A DNA stretch of 64,000 bases, taken from Elymus sibiricus (taxonomy: Eukaryota; Streptophyta; Magnoliopsida; Poales; Poaceae). A program made the position numbers and the translations under genes. A model generated the notes under the pieces. That model was not told where the DNA came from. It did no database searches and saw nothing but the letters and a program-made list of their open reading frames with translations. The stretch covers positions 245,767,095-245,831,094 of the forward strand of contig CM077671.1 of NCBI GenBank assembly GCA_039707655.1. Reading direction: 5' to 3'. Shown one piece after another: positions 1 through 12,495 of the stretch (the first letter of the stretch is position 1; each line of letters starts with the position of its first letter).

Positions 1-527
1 ACCCACCAGGCGCGCCAGGGGGCCCCCGGCGCGCCCTGATGGGTTGTGCCCTCCACGGGGCCCCTCTCCACCGCCTCTGATGCCTATAAATTCCCAAATA
101 TTCCGGAAACCCTAGGGGAATCGACGAAACACAATTCTAGCCGCCGCAAGTTCCAGAACCGCGAGATACAATCTAAACACCATCACGGAGGGGTTCATCT
201 TCTTCATAGGTGTCTCTCCGATGATGCGTGAGTAGTCCACCATAGACCTACAGGTCCGTAGGCAGTAGCTAGATGGCCTCCTCTCTCTCTCTTATGATTC
301 TCAATACAATGGTCTCTTGGAGATCTATTTGATGTAAACTTTTGCGGTGTGCTTGTTGGGATCCGATGAATTTTGGTTCATGATCAGTTTCTATCCATGA
401 ATATTATTTGAGTCTTCTTTGATCTCTTATATGTATGATTACTTATAGCCTCGTATTTCTTCTTCGAATCTTTGGTTTAGTTAGGCCAACTAGATCGATT
501 TTTCTTGCCATGGGAATAGGTGCTTTG
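1..527 (+). repeat. 5' LTR of Athila-like element A, left part
   Basis: This stretch aligns by eye with bases about 15270-15790 of the complete LTR at 14987-16568, so the window opens roughly 280 bases inside the LTR. It holds the right arm of the GC-rich hairpin (tgggttgtgc at 40-49) and the TATA sequence cctataaa near 83-90. The LTR is interrupted at 527 by the Angela/BARE element and resumes at 9392. The family is an Athila-type Gypsy of the Triticeae Sabrina/WHAM group; the exact name is uncertain. Confidence 0.85.
523..527. repeat. Left target site duplication of Angela element
   Basis: The bases ctttg precede the element and recur at 9387-9391 directly after it. Removing the element and one copy recreates the sequence seen uninterrupted in the sister LTR near 15797-15806. 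This proves the insertion point. Confidence 0.95.
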
Positions 528-2313
528 TGTTGGAGAACGTTGCACGGGAAAAAAAAAAATTCCTACGCACACGCAAGATCTATCCATGGTGATGAGCATC
601 TACGAGAGGGAGAGTGGATCTACATACCCTTGTAGATCGCTAAGCGGGAAGTGTTTAAGAAACGCGGTTGATGTAGTCGAACGTCTTTGCGATCCAAATC
701 GCCGAGCGTCCCGCGATCCAATCACGATCTAGTACCGAACGGACGGCACCTCCGCGTTCAGCACACGTACAACTCGATGACGATCTCCGCCTTCTTGATC
801 CAGCAAGAGGGAGCGGAGAGGTAGATGAATTCTCCGGCAGCGCGACGGCGCGGCGGCGGCGGTGGTGGAACTATTCCAGTAGGGCTTCGCCTGAGCACTG
901 CTGAAAATTAGAGGACTTGATCTATCGGGAGAGAGGGCTGCACTATGGCCTTTTTGGGTTGAAGTGCTTTTGCGCTAACTCCCTCTAGTATATATAGGAG
1001 GGATGGGAGGGGCTGGCCGGCCGAAATATCCTCCCAGGAGTCGGCCGCAAGGAGGAGGAGGTGGAGGAGTCCACCTCCAATCCTACTCCTAGTAGGATTC
1101 CTTCCCTTCCCCCACGTGGATTCTCCTTTCCCTCAAGCCCAGCCGCATAGGCCTTCTTGGGCCGGCCTCCCAGCCCACCAGGGGCTGGTGCGCCACCCTT
1201 AGGTCCATGTGACCCACTTGGGGTGTGGTGGGCCCACTCGGTGGACCCCCCGGAACCCATTCGTCACTCCCGGTACACTGCCGGAAATGCCCGAAACTTT
1301 TCCGAAGTTCAAACACCAACTTCCTATATATCAATCTTTACCTCCAGACCATTCCAGAGCTCCTCGTGACATCCGGGATCTCATCCGGGACTCCGAACAA
1401 CCTTCGGTCACCAACATACATAACTCAACTATACCGAAACGTCACCGAACCTTAAGTGTGCAGACCCTGCGGGTTCGAGAACTATGTAGACATGACCAAG
1501 ACACCTCTACGTTCAATAACCAATAGCGGGACCTGGATGCCCATATTGGTTCCTACATATTCTATGAAGATATTTATCGGTTGAACCTCTATGTCAAGGA
1601 TTCAGTTAATCCCGTATGCTGTTCCCTTTGTTCTTCGGTATGTTACTTGCCCGAGATTCGATCGTCGGTATCTCTATACCTAGTTCAATCTCGTTACCGG
1701 CAAGTCTCTTTACTCGATCCGTAATACAAGATCCCGTGGCTAACTCCTTAGTCACATTGCTTGCAAGGCTTAGTGTGATGTTGTATTACCGAGTGGGCCC
1801 CGAGATACCTCTTCGTCACACGGAGTAACAAATCCCAGTCTTGATCCATGCCCACTCAACAGACACCCTCGGAGATAGCTGTAGAGCATCTTTATAGTCA
1901 CCCAGTTACGTTGCCACGTTTGATACACACAAGGTACTCCTCCGGTGTCAGTGAGTTGCATGATCTCATGGTCATAGGAACAGATACTTGACATGCAGAA
2001 AACTATAGCAATAAACTGACACGATCATATGCTACGTTCATAGTTTGGGTCTTGTCCATCACATCATTCTCCCAATGATGTGATCCTGTTATCAAGTGAC
2101 ATCTCATGTCTATGGCTACGAAACCTTGACCATCTTTGATCAACAAGATAGTCTACTAGAGGCATACTAGGGACACAGTGTTGTCTATGTACCCACACAT
2201 GTATCGGTGTTTCCAATCAATACAATTATAGCATGGATAATAAACGATTATCATGAACAAGGAAATATAATAATAACTACTTTTATTATTGCCTCTAGGG
2301 CATATTTCCAACA
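528..2313 (-). repeat. 3' LTR of Angela/BARE element
   Basis: Plus-strand ends are tgttggagaacg (528) and catatttccaaca (2313), which read TG...CA on either strand. It matches 7601-9386 along its whole length with scattered substitutions. The interior is non-coding; the short ORFs seen in it occur in parallel in both LTRs and look like no known protein. Confidence 0.93.
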
Positions 2314-2326
2314 GTCTCCCACTTGC
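2314..2326 (-). promoter_or_regulatory. Polypurine tract of Angela/BARE element
   Basis: On the minus strand CAAGTGGGAGAC lies immediately upstream of the 3' LTR. This is the usual place and composition for the plus-strand DNA primer. Confidence 0.75.
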
Positions 2327-2363
2327 ACTAGAGTCAATAATCTAGCTCACATCACTATGTGAT

Positions 2364-4747
2364 TTACATTGTAATGAATCTAACACCCATGCAGTTCTGG
2401 TGTTGATCATGTTTAGCCCTTGGAAGAGGTTTAGTCATCGGATCTGCAACATTCAGATCCGTGTGTACTTTGCAAATATTTATGTCGTCCTCCTTGATGT
2501 AATCGCGGATGGAATTGAAACGTCGCTTTTTGTGTCTGGTCCTCTTGTGAAACCTTGGTTCCTTGGCTAGAGCAATGGCACCAGTGTTGTCACATAACAG
2601 AGTCATTGGGTTCAGTGCACTAGGCACTACTCCAAGATCTGTCATGAACTCCTTCATCCAGACACCTTCCTTCACCGCCTCCGAGGCAGCGATGTACTCC
2701 GCTTCGCATGTAGAATCAGCTACCACGCTTTGCTTGGAACTGCACCAGCTTACCACACCCCATTAAGAATAAATACGTATCCGGTTTGAGACTTGGAGTC
2801 ATCCGGATCAGTGTCAAAGCTTGCATCAACGTAACCCTTTACGACGAGCTCTTGATCACCTCCATAAACGAGAAACATGTCCTTAGTCCTTTTCAGGTAC
2901 TTCATGATATTCTTGACCGCCGTCCAGTGTTCCATTCCTGGATCACTTTGAAACCTTCCAGCCATACTTATGGCAAGGCTGACATCGGGTCTTGTGCACA
3001 GCATTGCATACATGATAGAGCCTATGGCTGAAGCATAGGGGACGACACTCATCTTTTCTCTATCTTCTGCAGTCACTGGGCATTGAGTCTTACTCAACTT
3101 CACACCTTGCAACACAGGCAAGAACCCCTTCTTGGACTGATCCATTTTGAACTTCTTCAAAACTTTGTCAAGGTATGTGCTCTGTGAAAGTCCTATTAAG
3201 CGTCTCGATCTATCTCTATAGATCTTGATGCCTAATATGAAAGCAGCTTCTCCTAGGTCCTTCATTGAAAAACTCTTGTTCAAATATTCCTTCATGCTTT
3301 CCAACATTTCTATATTGTTTCCAATCAGCAATATGTCATCCACATATAATATTAGAAACGCTATAGAGCTCCCACTCACTTTCTTGTAAATACAAGCTTC
3401 TCCGTAAACTTGTATAAACCCGAATGCTTTGATCACCTCATCAAAGCGAAGATTCCAACTCCAAGATGCTTGCATCCGTCCATAAATGGATCACTGGAGT
3501 TTGCAAACTTTGTCAGCATTCTCTGGATCGACAAAACCTTCTGGTTGCATCATATACAACTCTTCCTTAAGGAAACTGTTAAGGTTCGCTGTTTTGACAT
3601 CCATGTGCCAAATTTCATAATCGAAAAAGGCAGCTATTGCTAACATGATTCTGACGGACTTAAGCATCGCTACGGGTGAGAAGGTCTCATCGTAGTCAAC
3701 TCCTTGAACTTGTGAAAAACCCTTTGCCACAAGTTGAGCCTTATAGACGGTGACATTACCGTCCGCGTCCGTCTTCCTCTTAAAGATCCATTTGTTCTGA
3801 ATGGCCTTACGCCCTTCAGGTAATACTTCCAAAGCCCATACTTTGTTTTCATACATGGATCCCATCTCGGATTTCATGGCCTCTAACCATTTCTCGGAAT
3901 CCGGGCCCATCATCGCTTCTCCATAGCTCGTAGGTTCATCGTTGTCCAACAACATGACCTCTAAGACAGGGTTGCCGTACCACTCAGGAGCAGTACGCGT
4001 CCTTGTCGACCTACGAGGTTCAACGGCAACTTGATCTGAAGCTTCATGATCATCATCATTAACTTCCTCTTCAACTGATGTAGGCTCTACAAAAACATCT
4101 TTCCGCGCTGCGCTACTCTGGCTGAAGTAAAGGTTCAACAACCTCATCAAGTTCTATCTTCCTCCCACTCAATTCTTTCGAGAGAAACTCTTTCTCAAGA
4201 AATGTTCCATTTTTAGCGACAAACACTTTGCCTTCGGATCTGAGATAGAAGGTATACCCAACTGTCTCTTTTGGGTATCCTATGAAGGCGCATTTCTCCG
4301 CTTTGGGTTCTAGCTTTTCAGGCTGAAGCTTTTTGACATAAGCATCACATCCCCAAACTTTAAGAAACGACAACTTTGGCTTCTTGCCAAATCACGGTTC
4401 ATATGGCGTCGTCTCAACGGATTTTGATGGTGCCCTATTTAAAGTGAATGCAACTGTCTCTAATGCATAACCCCAAAACGATAGTGGCAAATCGGCAAGA
4501 GACATCATAGATCGCACCATATCCAATAAGGCTCGATTACGACGTTCGGACCCACCATTACGCTGTGGTGTTCCAGGCGGTGTCAATTGCGAAACTATTC
4601 CACACTGTCTTAAGTGACTGCCAAACTCATAACTTAGATATTCTCCTCCTCAATCAGATCGCAGGTATTTAATCTTCTTGTTACGATGATTCTCAACTTC
4701 ACTCTGAAATTGTTTGAACTTTTCAAATGTTTTAGACTTGTGTTTCA
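2364..4747 (-). pseudogene. Angela pol remnant: integrase C-part, reverse transcriptase, RNase H
   Basis: This is Copia-type pol in at least four consecutive pieces (4586-4392, 4373-4113, 4150-3491, 3475-2750) with a final piece at 2756-2364. Integrase core remains as PPGTPQRNGGSERRNR, the RT palm as LYVDDILLIGN (about 3350-3320), and RNase H as DNTGAIALAKEPRFHK near 2580. Stops and frame changes separate the pieces, so no continuous polyprotein can be made. Pol would copy and integrate element RNA inside cytoplasmic particles. It lies directly after the Gag-protease frame in the normal Copia order. Confidence 0.9.
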
Positions 4748-6373
4748 TTAAGTAAATATACCCACACTACTTAAGTCATCAGTGAAGGTGAGAAAATAAC
4801 TATATCCACCGCGCGCCTCAATGCTCATCGGACCACACACATCAGTATGTATGATTTCCAACAAGTCACTTGCCCGTTCCATTGTTCCAGAGAATGGGGT
4901 TTTAGTCATCTTGCCCATGAGGCATGGCTCACATGTGTCAAGTGATTCAAAATCAAGTGACTCCAAAAGTCCATCAGCATGGAGCTTCTTCATGCATTTT
5001 ACACCAATATGACCTAAACGGCAGTGCCACAAGAAAGTGGTACTATCATTATCAATTCTGCATCTTTTCGCATCAATGTCATGAAAATGTGTATCATCAC
5101 TATCGAGATTCAATAAGAATAAACCCCTCACTTTGGGTGCATGACCATAAAAGATATTACTCATATAAATAGAACAACCATTATTCTCTGATTTAAATGA
5201 GTAACCGTCTCGCAATAAACAAGATCCAGATATAATGTTCATGCTTAACCCAGACAATAAATAACAATTATTCAGGTTCATCACTAATCTCGATGGTAAT
5301 CGAAGAGCGAGCGTGCCGACGGCGATCACATCAACCTTGGAACCATTTCCCACGTGCATCGTCACTTCGTCCTTTGCCAGCCTCCGTCTATTCCGCAGTT
5401 CCTGTTTTGAGTTGCAAATGTGAGCAACCGCACCGGTATCAAATACCCAGGCACTACAACGAGAGTTTGTAAGGTACACATCAATAACATGTATATCATA
5501 TATACCTTGTTTGTTGTTGGCCGCCTTCTTGTGAGGCAAATACTTGGGGCAGTTCCGCTTCCAGTGACCAGTTCCCTTGCAATGAAAGCACTCAGTTTCT
5601 GGCTTGGGTCCAGCCTTGGGTTTCTTCACGGGAGGGGCAACTACTTTGCCACTCTTCTTGGAGTTACCCTTCTTACCCTTGCCATTCTTTTTGAAACTAG
5701 TGGTTTTATTGACCATCAACACTTGATGCTCCTTCTGAATCTCAAACTTAGCGACTTTCAACATCGCAAACAGCTCGGGGACTGACTTGTTCATCCCGTG
5801 CATGTTATAGTTCAACACGAAGCTCTTGTAGCTAGGTGGCAATGATTGAAGAACTCTGTCAGTGATCGCCTCTGCTGGAAGGGGCATCCCCAATTCAGCT
5901 AGATGTGTGGAATACCCAGACATTTTGAGTATGTGTTCACTGACAGACCCGTTCTCCTCCATCTTGCAGGCATAGAACTTATCGGAGGTCTCATACCTCT
6001 CGATCCGGGCATTCTTCTGAAAGACAAACTTCAACTCTAGGAACATATCATATGCTCCATGACGTTCAAAAGGTCTTTGAAGTCCCGGTTCTAAGCCATA
6101 CTGCATTGCACATTGAACCATTGAGTAATCATCAGAACGAGCCTGCCAGGCGTTCACAACGTCTGGAGACTCAACTGGAGCGGGTGGATCACCAAGCGGT
6201 GCATCAAGAACATAAGCCTTTTGGGAAGTCGTAAGGATAATCCTTAGATTACGGGCCCAGTCCACAAAGTTACTTCCATCATCTTTCAACTTAGCTTTCT
6301 CTAGAAATGCATTAAAATTCAGGGGTGCTACTGCGCGAGCCATTGATCTACAACATAAATATTGCAAAGACAA
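4748..6373 (-). CDS. Angela Gag-protease-integrase N-part, open but truncated
   Basis: This frame of 541 codons starts at 6373 or more likely at the in-frame Met of MARAVAPLNFNAF ten codons on. It carries the Copia Gag domain (about residues 20-230), a lysine-rich linker, one CCHC zinc knuckle (CFHCKGTGHWKRNC, about 260-275), a retropepsin site (FDTGAVAHIC), the GAG-pre-integrase HHCC region (CRLGHIG...CEPC) and the start of the integrase core (HTDVCGP). It ends at a stop within the core, where an intact element would continue. Gag forms the particle and binds RNA. The Ala after DTG differs from the Ser I expect in this family. Confidence 0.85.
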   Translation of the reverse strand: MSLQYLCCRSMARAVAPLNFNAFLEKAKLKDDGSNFVDWARNLRIILTTSQKAYVLDAPLGDPPAPVESPDVVNAWQARSDDYSMVQCAMQYGLEPGLQRPFERHGAYDMFLELKFVFQKNARIERYETSDKFYACKMEENGSVSEHILKMSGYSTHLAELGMPLPAEAITDRVLQSLPPSYKSFVLNYNMHGMNKSVPELFAMLKVAKFEIQKEHQVLMVNKTTSFKKNGKGKKGNSKKSGKVVAPPVKKPKAGPKPETECFHCKGTGHWKRNCPKYLPHKKAANNKQGIYDIHVIDVYLTNSRCSAWVFDTGAVAHICNSKQELRNRRRLAKDEVTMHVGNGSKVDVIAVGTLALRLPSRLVMNLNNCYLLSGLSMNIISGSCLLRDGYSFKSENNGCSIYMSNIFYGHAPKVRGLFLLNLDSDDTHFHDIDAKRCRIDNDSTTFLWHCRLGHIGVKCMKKLHADGLLESLDFESLDTCEPCLMGKMTKTPFSGTMERASDLLEIIHTDVCGPMSIEARGGYSYFLTFTDDLSSVGIFT

Positions 6374-7587
6374 CTTAGACTATTGTTCAAGATAATGAGT
6401 TTAGTTAATCATATTACTTAAAAACTCCCACTCAAATTGACATCCCTCCGGTCATTCGAGTGTCACATGATCCAAATCCACCAACTCAAGTCTGATCATT
6501 ACATGAGTTGAGGTGGTTTCAGTGGTGAACATCTTCATGTTGATCATATCTACTATATGACTCATGTTCGACCTTTCGGTCTCTTGTGTTCCGAGGCCAT
6601 GTTTGTACATGCTAGGCTCGTCAAGTTTAACCCGAGTGTTCCGCACATGCAACACTGGCTTGCACCCGTTGTATGCGAACGTAGAGTCTATCACACCCGA
6701 TCATCACGTGGTGTCTCGAAACGATGAACTTTCGCAACGGTGCACACTCGGGGAGAACACAATTTATCTTGAAATTTAAGTGAGGGATCACCTTATAATG
6801 CTACCGTCGTCCTAAGCAAAATAAGATGCATAAAAGGATTAACATCACATGCAAATCATAAGTGACATGATATGGCCATGAACTTGTGCTTTTGATCTCC
6901 ATCTCCAAAGCACCGGCATGATCTCCATCGTCACCGACATGACACCATGATCTCCATCATCTTGATCTCCATCAATGTGTCGCCATGAAGTTGTCGCGCC
7001 ATCTGTTGCTTTTATGACTATTGCTAACTCATAGCGATAAAATAAAGCAAAACGGCGAAAATAATTAAAGACAACGCTATGGCTCCTGCCGGTTGCCATA
7101 CTCATCGACATGCAAGTCGTGATATTCTATACAATACATGATCATCTCATACATCACATATATCTCGTCATGTAATTGGCCATATCACATCACAACATAC
7201 CCTGCAAAAACAAGTTAGACGTCCTCTAATTATTGTTGCATGTTTTACGTGGCTGCTACGGGTATCTAGCAAGAACAATTCTTACCTACGCATAAACCAC
7301 AACAGTGATACACAAATTGCTATTCAACCTTCTCAAGGACCGCCTTTGTCAAATCCGATCCAACTAAAGTGGGAGAAACAGACACCCGCCATCCATCTTT
7401 ATGCAACGAAGTTACATGTCAGTTGATGGAACCGGTCTCTCGTAAGCGTACGAGTAATGTTGGTCCGGGCCGCTTCATCCCACAATACCGCCGAATCAAG
7501 AAAAGACCAAGGGAGGAAGCAATCTGAATATCAACACCCAGAAACTCCTTTGTGTTCTACTCATGATCTCATCTACACATAGACCTA
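6374..7587 (-). other. Angela 5' leader between PBS and gag
   Basis: This is about 1.2 kb of untranslated leader in element orientation. Short ORFs occur on both strands but none resembles a known protein. Long leaders are normal for BARE/Angela, where packaging and dimerisation signals are expected. I see no gene here. Confidence 0.7.
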
Positions 7588-7599
7588 GCTCAGATGCCA
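7588..7599 (-). promoter_or_regulatory. Primer binding site of Angela, initiator-Met tRNA type
   Basis: The minus strand reads TGGCATCTGAGC one base inside the 5' LTR end. It differs at two positions from the canonical TGGTATCAGAGC complement of initiator tRNA-Met. Confidence 0.8.
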
Positions 7600-7600
7600 C

Positions 7601-9386
7601 TGTTGGAGAACGTTGCATGGGAAACAAAATTTTTCCTACGCACACGCAAGATCTATCCATGGTGATGAGCATCTACGAGAGGGAGAGTGGATCTACATAC
7701 CCTTGTAGATCACTAAGCAGGAAGCATTTAAGAAACGCGGTTGATGTATTCGAACGTCTTCGCGATCCAAATCATCAAGCGTCCCGCGATCCAATCACGA
7801 TCTAGTACCGAACGGACGGCACCTCCGCATTCAGCACACGTACAACTCGATGACGATCTCCGCCTTCTTGATCCAGCAAGAGGGAGCGGAGTGGTAGATG
7901 AGTTCTCCAGCAGCGCGACGGCGCGGCGGCGGTGGTGGTGGAACTATTCTAGCAGGGCTTCGCCTGAGCACTTCTGAAAACTAGAGGACTTGATCTGTCG
8001 GGAGAGAGGGCTGCACTATGGCCTTTTTTGGGTTGAAGTGCTTTTGCCCTCTCTCCCTCTAGTATATATAGGAGGGAGGGGAGGGACTGGCCGGCCGAAA
8101 TCTCCTCCCAGGAGTCGGCCGCAAGGAGGAGGAGGTGGAGGAGTCCACCTCCAATCCTACTCCTAGTAGGATTCCTTCCCTTCCCCCACTTGGACTCTCC
8201 TTTCCCTCAAGCCCAGCCGCATAGGCCTTCTTGGGCCGGCCGCCCAGCCCACCAAGGGCTGGTGCGCCACCCTTAGGTCCATGTGACCCACTTGGGGTGT
8301 GGTGGGCCCACTCGGTGGACCCCCTGGAACCCATTCGTCACTCCCGGTACACTGCCGGAAATGCCCGAAACTTTTCCGGAGTTCAAACACCAACTTCCTA
8401 TATATCAATCTTTACCTCCGGACCATTCTGGAGCTCCTCGTGACGTCCGGGATCTCATCCGGGACTCCGGACAACCTTCGGTCACCAACATACATAACTC
8501 AACTATACCGAAACGTCACCGAACCTTAAGTGTGCAGACCCTGCGGGTTCGAGAACTATGTAGACATGACCGAGACACCTCTACGGTCAATAACCAATAG
8601 CGGGACCTGGATGCCCATATTGGTTCCGACATATTCTACGAAGATCTTTATCGGTTGAACCTCTATGTCAAGGATTCAGTTAGTCCCGTATGTTGTTCCC
8701 TTTGTTCTTCGGTATGTTACTTGCCCGAGATTCGATCATCGGTATCTCTATACCTAGTTCAATCTCGTTACCGGCAAGTCTCTTTACTCGATCCGTAATA
8801 CAAGATCCCGTGTCTAACTCCTTAGTCACATTGCTTGCAAGGCTTAGTGTGATGTTGTATTACAGAGTGGGCCCCGAGATACCTCTCCGTCACACGGAGT
8901 AACAAATCCCAGTCTTGATCCATGCCCATTCAACAGACACCCTCGAAGATACCAATAGAGCATCTTTATAGTCACCAGTTACGTTGCGACGTTTGATACA
9001 CACAAGGTACTCCTCCGTTGTCAGTGAGTTGCATGATCTCATGGTCATAGGAACAGATACTTGACATGCAGAAAACTATAGCAATAAACTGACACGATCA
9101 TATGCTACATTCATAGTTTGGGCCTTGTCCATCACATCATTCTCCCAATGATGTGATCCTGTTATCAAATGACATCTCATGTCTATGGCTACGAAACCTT
9201 GACCATCTTTGATCAACAAGTTAGTCAACTAGAGGCATACTAGGGACACAGTGTTGTCTATGTACCCACACATGTATCGGTGTTTCCAATCTATACACTT
9301 ATAGAATGGATAATAAACGATTATCATGAACAAGGAAATATAATAATAACTACTTTTATTATTGCCTCTAGGGCATATTTCCAACA
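7601..9386 (-). repeat. 5' LTR of Angela/BARE element
   Basis: This is the partner of 528-2313 with the same length and ends (tgttggagaacg ... atttccaaca). In element orientation it would contain the promoter. The ORFs inside are parallel to those in the other LTR and are not supported as genes. Confidence 0.93.
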
Positions 9387-9391
9387 CTTTG
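9387..9391. repeat. Right target site duplication of Angela element
   Basis: ctttg, identical to 523-527. Confidence 0.95.
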
Positions 9392-10158
9392 TGATGGGTT
9401 CGATCTTGCGGTGTCCTTTCCCTGTGAATAGAAGGGGCAGCAAGGCACGCATGTATCGTTGCCATTAAGGATAACAAGATGGGGTCTATTCCTACATGAA
9501 TAGATCTTGTCTACATCATGTCATCGTTCTTATTGCATTACTTCATTTTTCCATGAACTTAATACACTAGATGCATGCTGGATAGCGGTCGATGTGTGGA
9601 GTAATAGTGGTAGATGCAGGCAAGAGTTAGTCTACTTATCTTGGACGTGATGCCTATATAATGATCATCGCCTTGGATATCGTCATGATTATTTGATCTT
9701 CTATCAATTGCCCAACAGTAATTTGTTCACCCACCGTGTGCTATACTCATGAGAGAAGCCACTAGTGAATCCTACGGCCCCGGGTCTACTTTTCCAACAT
9801 ATTGCTTTCCGATCTATCTTTTTGCCATTTTGTTTTCAGATCTACTAAACCAAAAAAAACCAAAAATATATTGCTGCACTTTTTATTTGCTCTTCTTATT
9901 TTGAGTTCTTGAGAGATCTATCTCTCCTATCTATCATTACCTAATCTATCTTTTTACCGTAGAGAGATTGACAACCTCTCTTTCGCGTCGGGTTGCAAGT
10001 ATTTGTTATTTGTGTGCAGGTGTTGCTTATTGGGTGGTGGTGATCCTCCTACTGGTTCGATAACCTTGGTTTCATAACTGAGGGAAATGCTTACCGTCAC
10101 TGTGCTGCATCATCCCTTCCTCTTTGGGGAAATACCGACGCAGTCTCAAGCCACGTCA
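9392..10158 (+). repeat. 5' LTR of element A, right part
   Basis: This continues the LTR interrupted at 527. It matches 15807-16568 closely and ends ...aagccacgtca just upstream of the PBS. Together with 1-527 it is one LTR of about 1.58 kb judged from its complete partner. Confidence 0.9.
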
Positions 10159-10168
10159 AAGGAATTTC

Positions 10169-10186
10169 TGGCACCGTTCCCGGGGA
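10169..10186 (+). promoter_or_regulatory. Primer binding site of element A, tRNA-Asp type
   Basis: The 18 bases begin tggcaccgtt, 10 bases after the LTR. They are complementary, with two mismatches, to the 3' end of plant tRNA-Asp. The same site in element D (63416) is a perfect match, which supports the assignment. Confidence 0.8.
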
Positions 10187-10415
10187 GGAATCGGTCTCTT
10201 CTACGTGCCAATCTCTAGCGCCGAGGAGGCTCCATCATCATCTACCAGGTTCCTAATCACAAATCTCATCTCCTTGCAATTACATTATTTGCCATTTGCC
10301 TCTCGTTTTCCTCTCCCCCACTTCACCAATTTGCCGTTTTATTCGCCCTCTTTTTCGTTTGCCTTTTTCTCGCCGGATCTCTTCCTTGCTTGCAATCTTG
10401 TTTGCGTAGTCACGA

Positions 10416-11985
10416 TAACTCAAGAAAACACCAAGTTGTGTGATTTTTCCAATACTAATAACAATGATTTTATTAGTACCCCGATTGCTCCTCCCGCCAC
10501 TAGTGCGGAGTCTTGTGATATTAATGCCGCTTTGTTGAATCTTGTCATAAAAGATCAATTTGCCGGTAATCCTAATCAGGATGACACGTCCCACCTAAAC
10601 ACGTTCGTAGAATTGTGTGATATGCAAAAGAAAAAAAGATGAGGACAATGATATTGTGAAGTTGAAATTATTTCCTTTTTCCTTGCGGGATCGTGCAAAA
10701 AATTTGGTTTTCCTCTTTGCCTCGCAATAGTATCGATTCTTGGAATAAGTGCAAGGATGCTTTTATAACTAAGTATTTTCCGCCCGTGAAAAGTATTTCC
10801 CTTAGGACGCAAATCATGAATTTTAAGCAACTTGAGCATGAACATGTTGCACAATCTTGGGAAAGAATGAAGTTGTTTCTAAGAAATTGTCCTACTCATG
10901 GTTTAAATCTTTGGATGATCATACAAAAATTTTACGCGGGGTTGAATTTTGTCTCTAGAAATCTTTTAGATTCCACCACGGGTGGTACTTTTATGGAAAT
11001 TACTTGGGGTGAAGCTACTAAATTACTGGATAATGTCATGGAAAATTATTCACAATGGCATACCGAAAGAGCACCTACTAGTAAAAAAGTTAATTCGGTT
11101 GAAGAAATTAGTACTTTGAGTGATAAGGTTGATGATTTGATGAAATTGGTTGCTAGTAAAAATGCTCCTATTGATCTTAATTATGTGCCTTTGTCTACCT
11201 TGATTGAGCAAAATAGTGATTCCGTAGATGTGAACTTTGTCTCGCGAAACAATTTCAATAACAATGCTTATAGAGGTAATTTTAATCCTAGGCCTTTTCT
11301 TGGAAATTCCTCTAATAATTATGGTAATTCCTATGGTAATTCCTCTTACAATAATAATAGGATCACCTCTGATCTTGAGAGTAATATTAAAGAATTTATC
11401 AATGCGCAAAAGGCTTTCAATACTACGATAGAAGAAAAGTTGAATAAGATTGATGATATGTCTAGAAGCATTGATAGAATTTCTCATGATATTGAAAATC
11501 TCAAGTTGACAGCTTTTGTGCCTAAGATTGATGAATCTATTAAAGCTTTATATGTCTCTATGGATGAAAGTAATAAAAGAACCGCTATGCTTAGAGCTAA
11601 AAGAGAAATCTTAGAAAAATCGTTTTCTAGTGATTGCCTTCATAAAAAAGATGAAGATCTTAGAGTGCTTGGTGTTTTTACTATTGATTCCTTGTTTAGT
11701 AATATTAAAATTGATGATAAAGGGACTGAAGTAGAGTCAACTTTAGCTAGAAGGCGTCCAAATAATTTGGAGGGTGAAAATCTTGATGAAAATTTTGATA
11801 AAAGTGGGTTTGAGGAGGTCAAAACTTTAACTAGTGATGTGCCCACTATTTTGGATTGCAAAGACTTTAATTATGATAGTTGCTCCTTGATTGAATGTAT
11901 TTCTTTTCTGCAATCCATGTTGAATTCACCCCATGCTTATGAGCAAAAAATAAAGCTTTTACTAAACATATCGTTGATGCCATGA
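10416..11985 (+). pseudogene. Element A Athila-type gag, frameshifted
   Basis: The N-terminal part reads from about 10416 to 10642 and the main part from 10693 to 11985. The Retrotrans_gag domain is recognisable (SIDSWNKCKDAFITKYFPP, then an LRNCPTHGL segment). It is followed by an Asn/Gly-rich stretch (residues about 195-225 of the main frame) and a long helical, coiled-coil-like part. Two frame changes fall at homopolymer runs near 10624 and 10700, and the frame is lost again near 11950. No zinc knuckle is visible. The product would be the particle protein. The gag differs from that of elements C and D although A and D share LTR and leader. Confidence 0.8.
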
Positions 11986-12002
11986 TGAAATCTTTTGAAG
12001 TT

Positions 12003-12495
12003 GGAGTTGGAGATTTCTATTCCTAGACAATTACATGATGAGTGGGAACCCACCATTAAGGTTAAGATTAAAAATTATTAGTGATTTGCTTTATGTGATT
12101 TGGGTGCTAGTGTTTCCACGATTCCGAAATCTTTATGTGATGTGCTTGGTCTTACCAATATTGAAGAATGCTCTCTTAATTTGCACTTGGCGGATTCTAC
12201 TATTAAAAAACCTTTGGGAAGAATTAATGATGTTCTTATTCTTGCAAATAGGAACTATGTGCCCATATATTTTATTGTGCTTGATATTGATTGCAATCCG
12301 TCTTGTCCCATTATACTTGGTAGACCGTTTTTACGCACTATAGGTGCCGTGATTGATATGAAAGAAGGCAATATTCGTTTTCAATTTCCACTAAGAAAGG
12401 GTATGGAACACTTCCCTAGAACAAGAATTAATCCACCATATGAATCAATCATGAGGGCATCCTATGGATCCAAAACCAAAGATGACAATACTTGA
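12003..12495 (+). pseudogene. Element A retropepsin-like protease, broken
   Basis: The reading frame holds CDLGASVSTIP, a pepsin-fold second half (PIILGRPFLRTIGAVIDMKEG) and ends with TKDDNT at 12495. Leu in place of Ser/Thr in the D-x-G-A active-site motif is usual in Athila-type elements. Two adjacent stop codons lie just upstream of the motif near 12080. No reverse transcriptase follows: the next 2.5 kb is non-coding. Confidence 0.8.

Larger units (their letters stand above)
528..9386 (-). mobile_element. Angela/BARE-type Copia LTR retrotransposon, complete, minus strand
   Basis: The element is 8859 bp with two 1786-bp LTRs in direct orientation (528-2313 and 7601-9386), a 5-bp TSD, a PBS, a PPT and a gag-pol region read from the minus strand. 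In element orientation the LTR starts TGTTGGAAATATGCCC, the hallmark I associate with Angela/BARE1 of Triticeae. Domain order from the minus strand is Gag, protease, integrase, reverse transcriptase, RNase H, which is the Copia order. The LTRs are equal in length and differ only at scattered bases by eye, suggesting a fairly recent insertion. The pol part is broken by stops and frameshifts, so this copy is not autonomous. Confidence 0.95.

Noticed and set aside
1157..1526. ORFs of 70-105 codons in the Angela LTR, repeated at 8231-8600
   Set aside because: They are present only because the LTRs are duplicated. There are several overlapping frames and none is recognisable.
10124..10415. Translating the open frame from 10124 as the start of element A gag
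   Set aside because: This part covers the LTR end, PBS and leader, so it cannot be the gag N-terminus. Only the sequence after about 10416 looks like protein.
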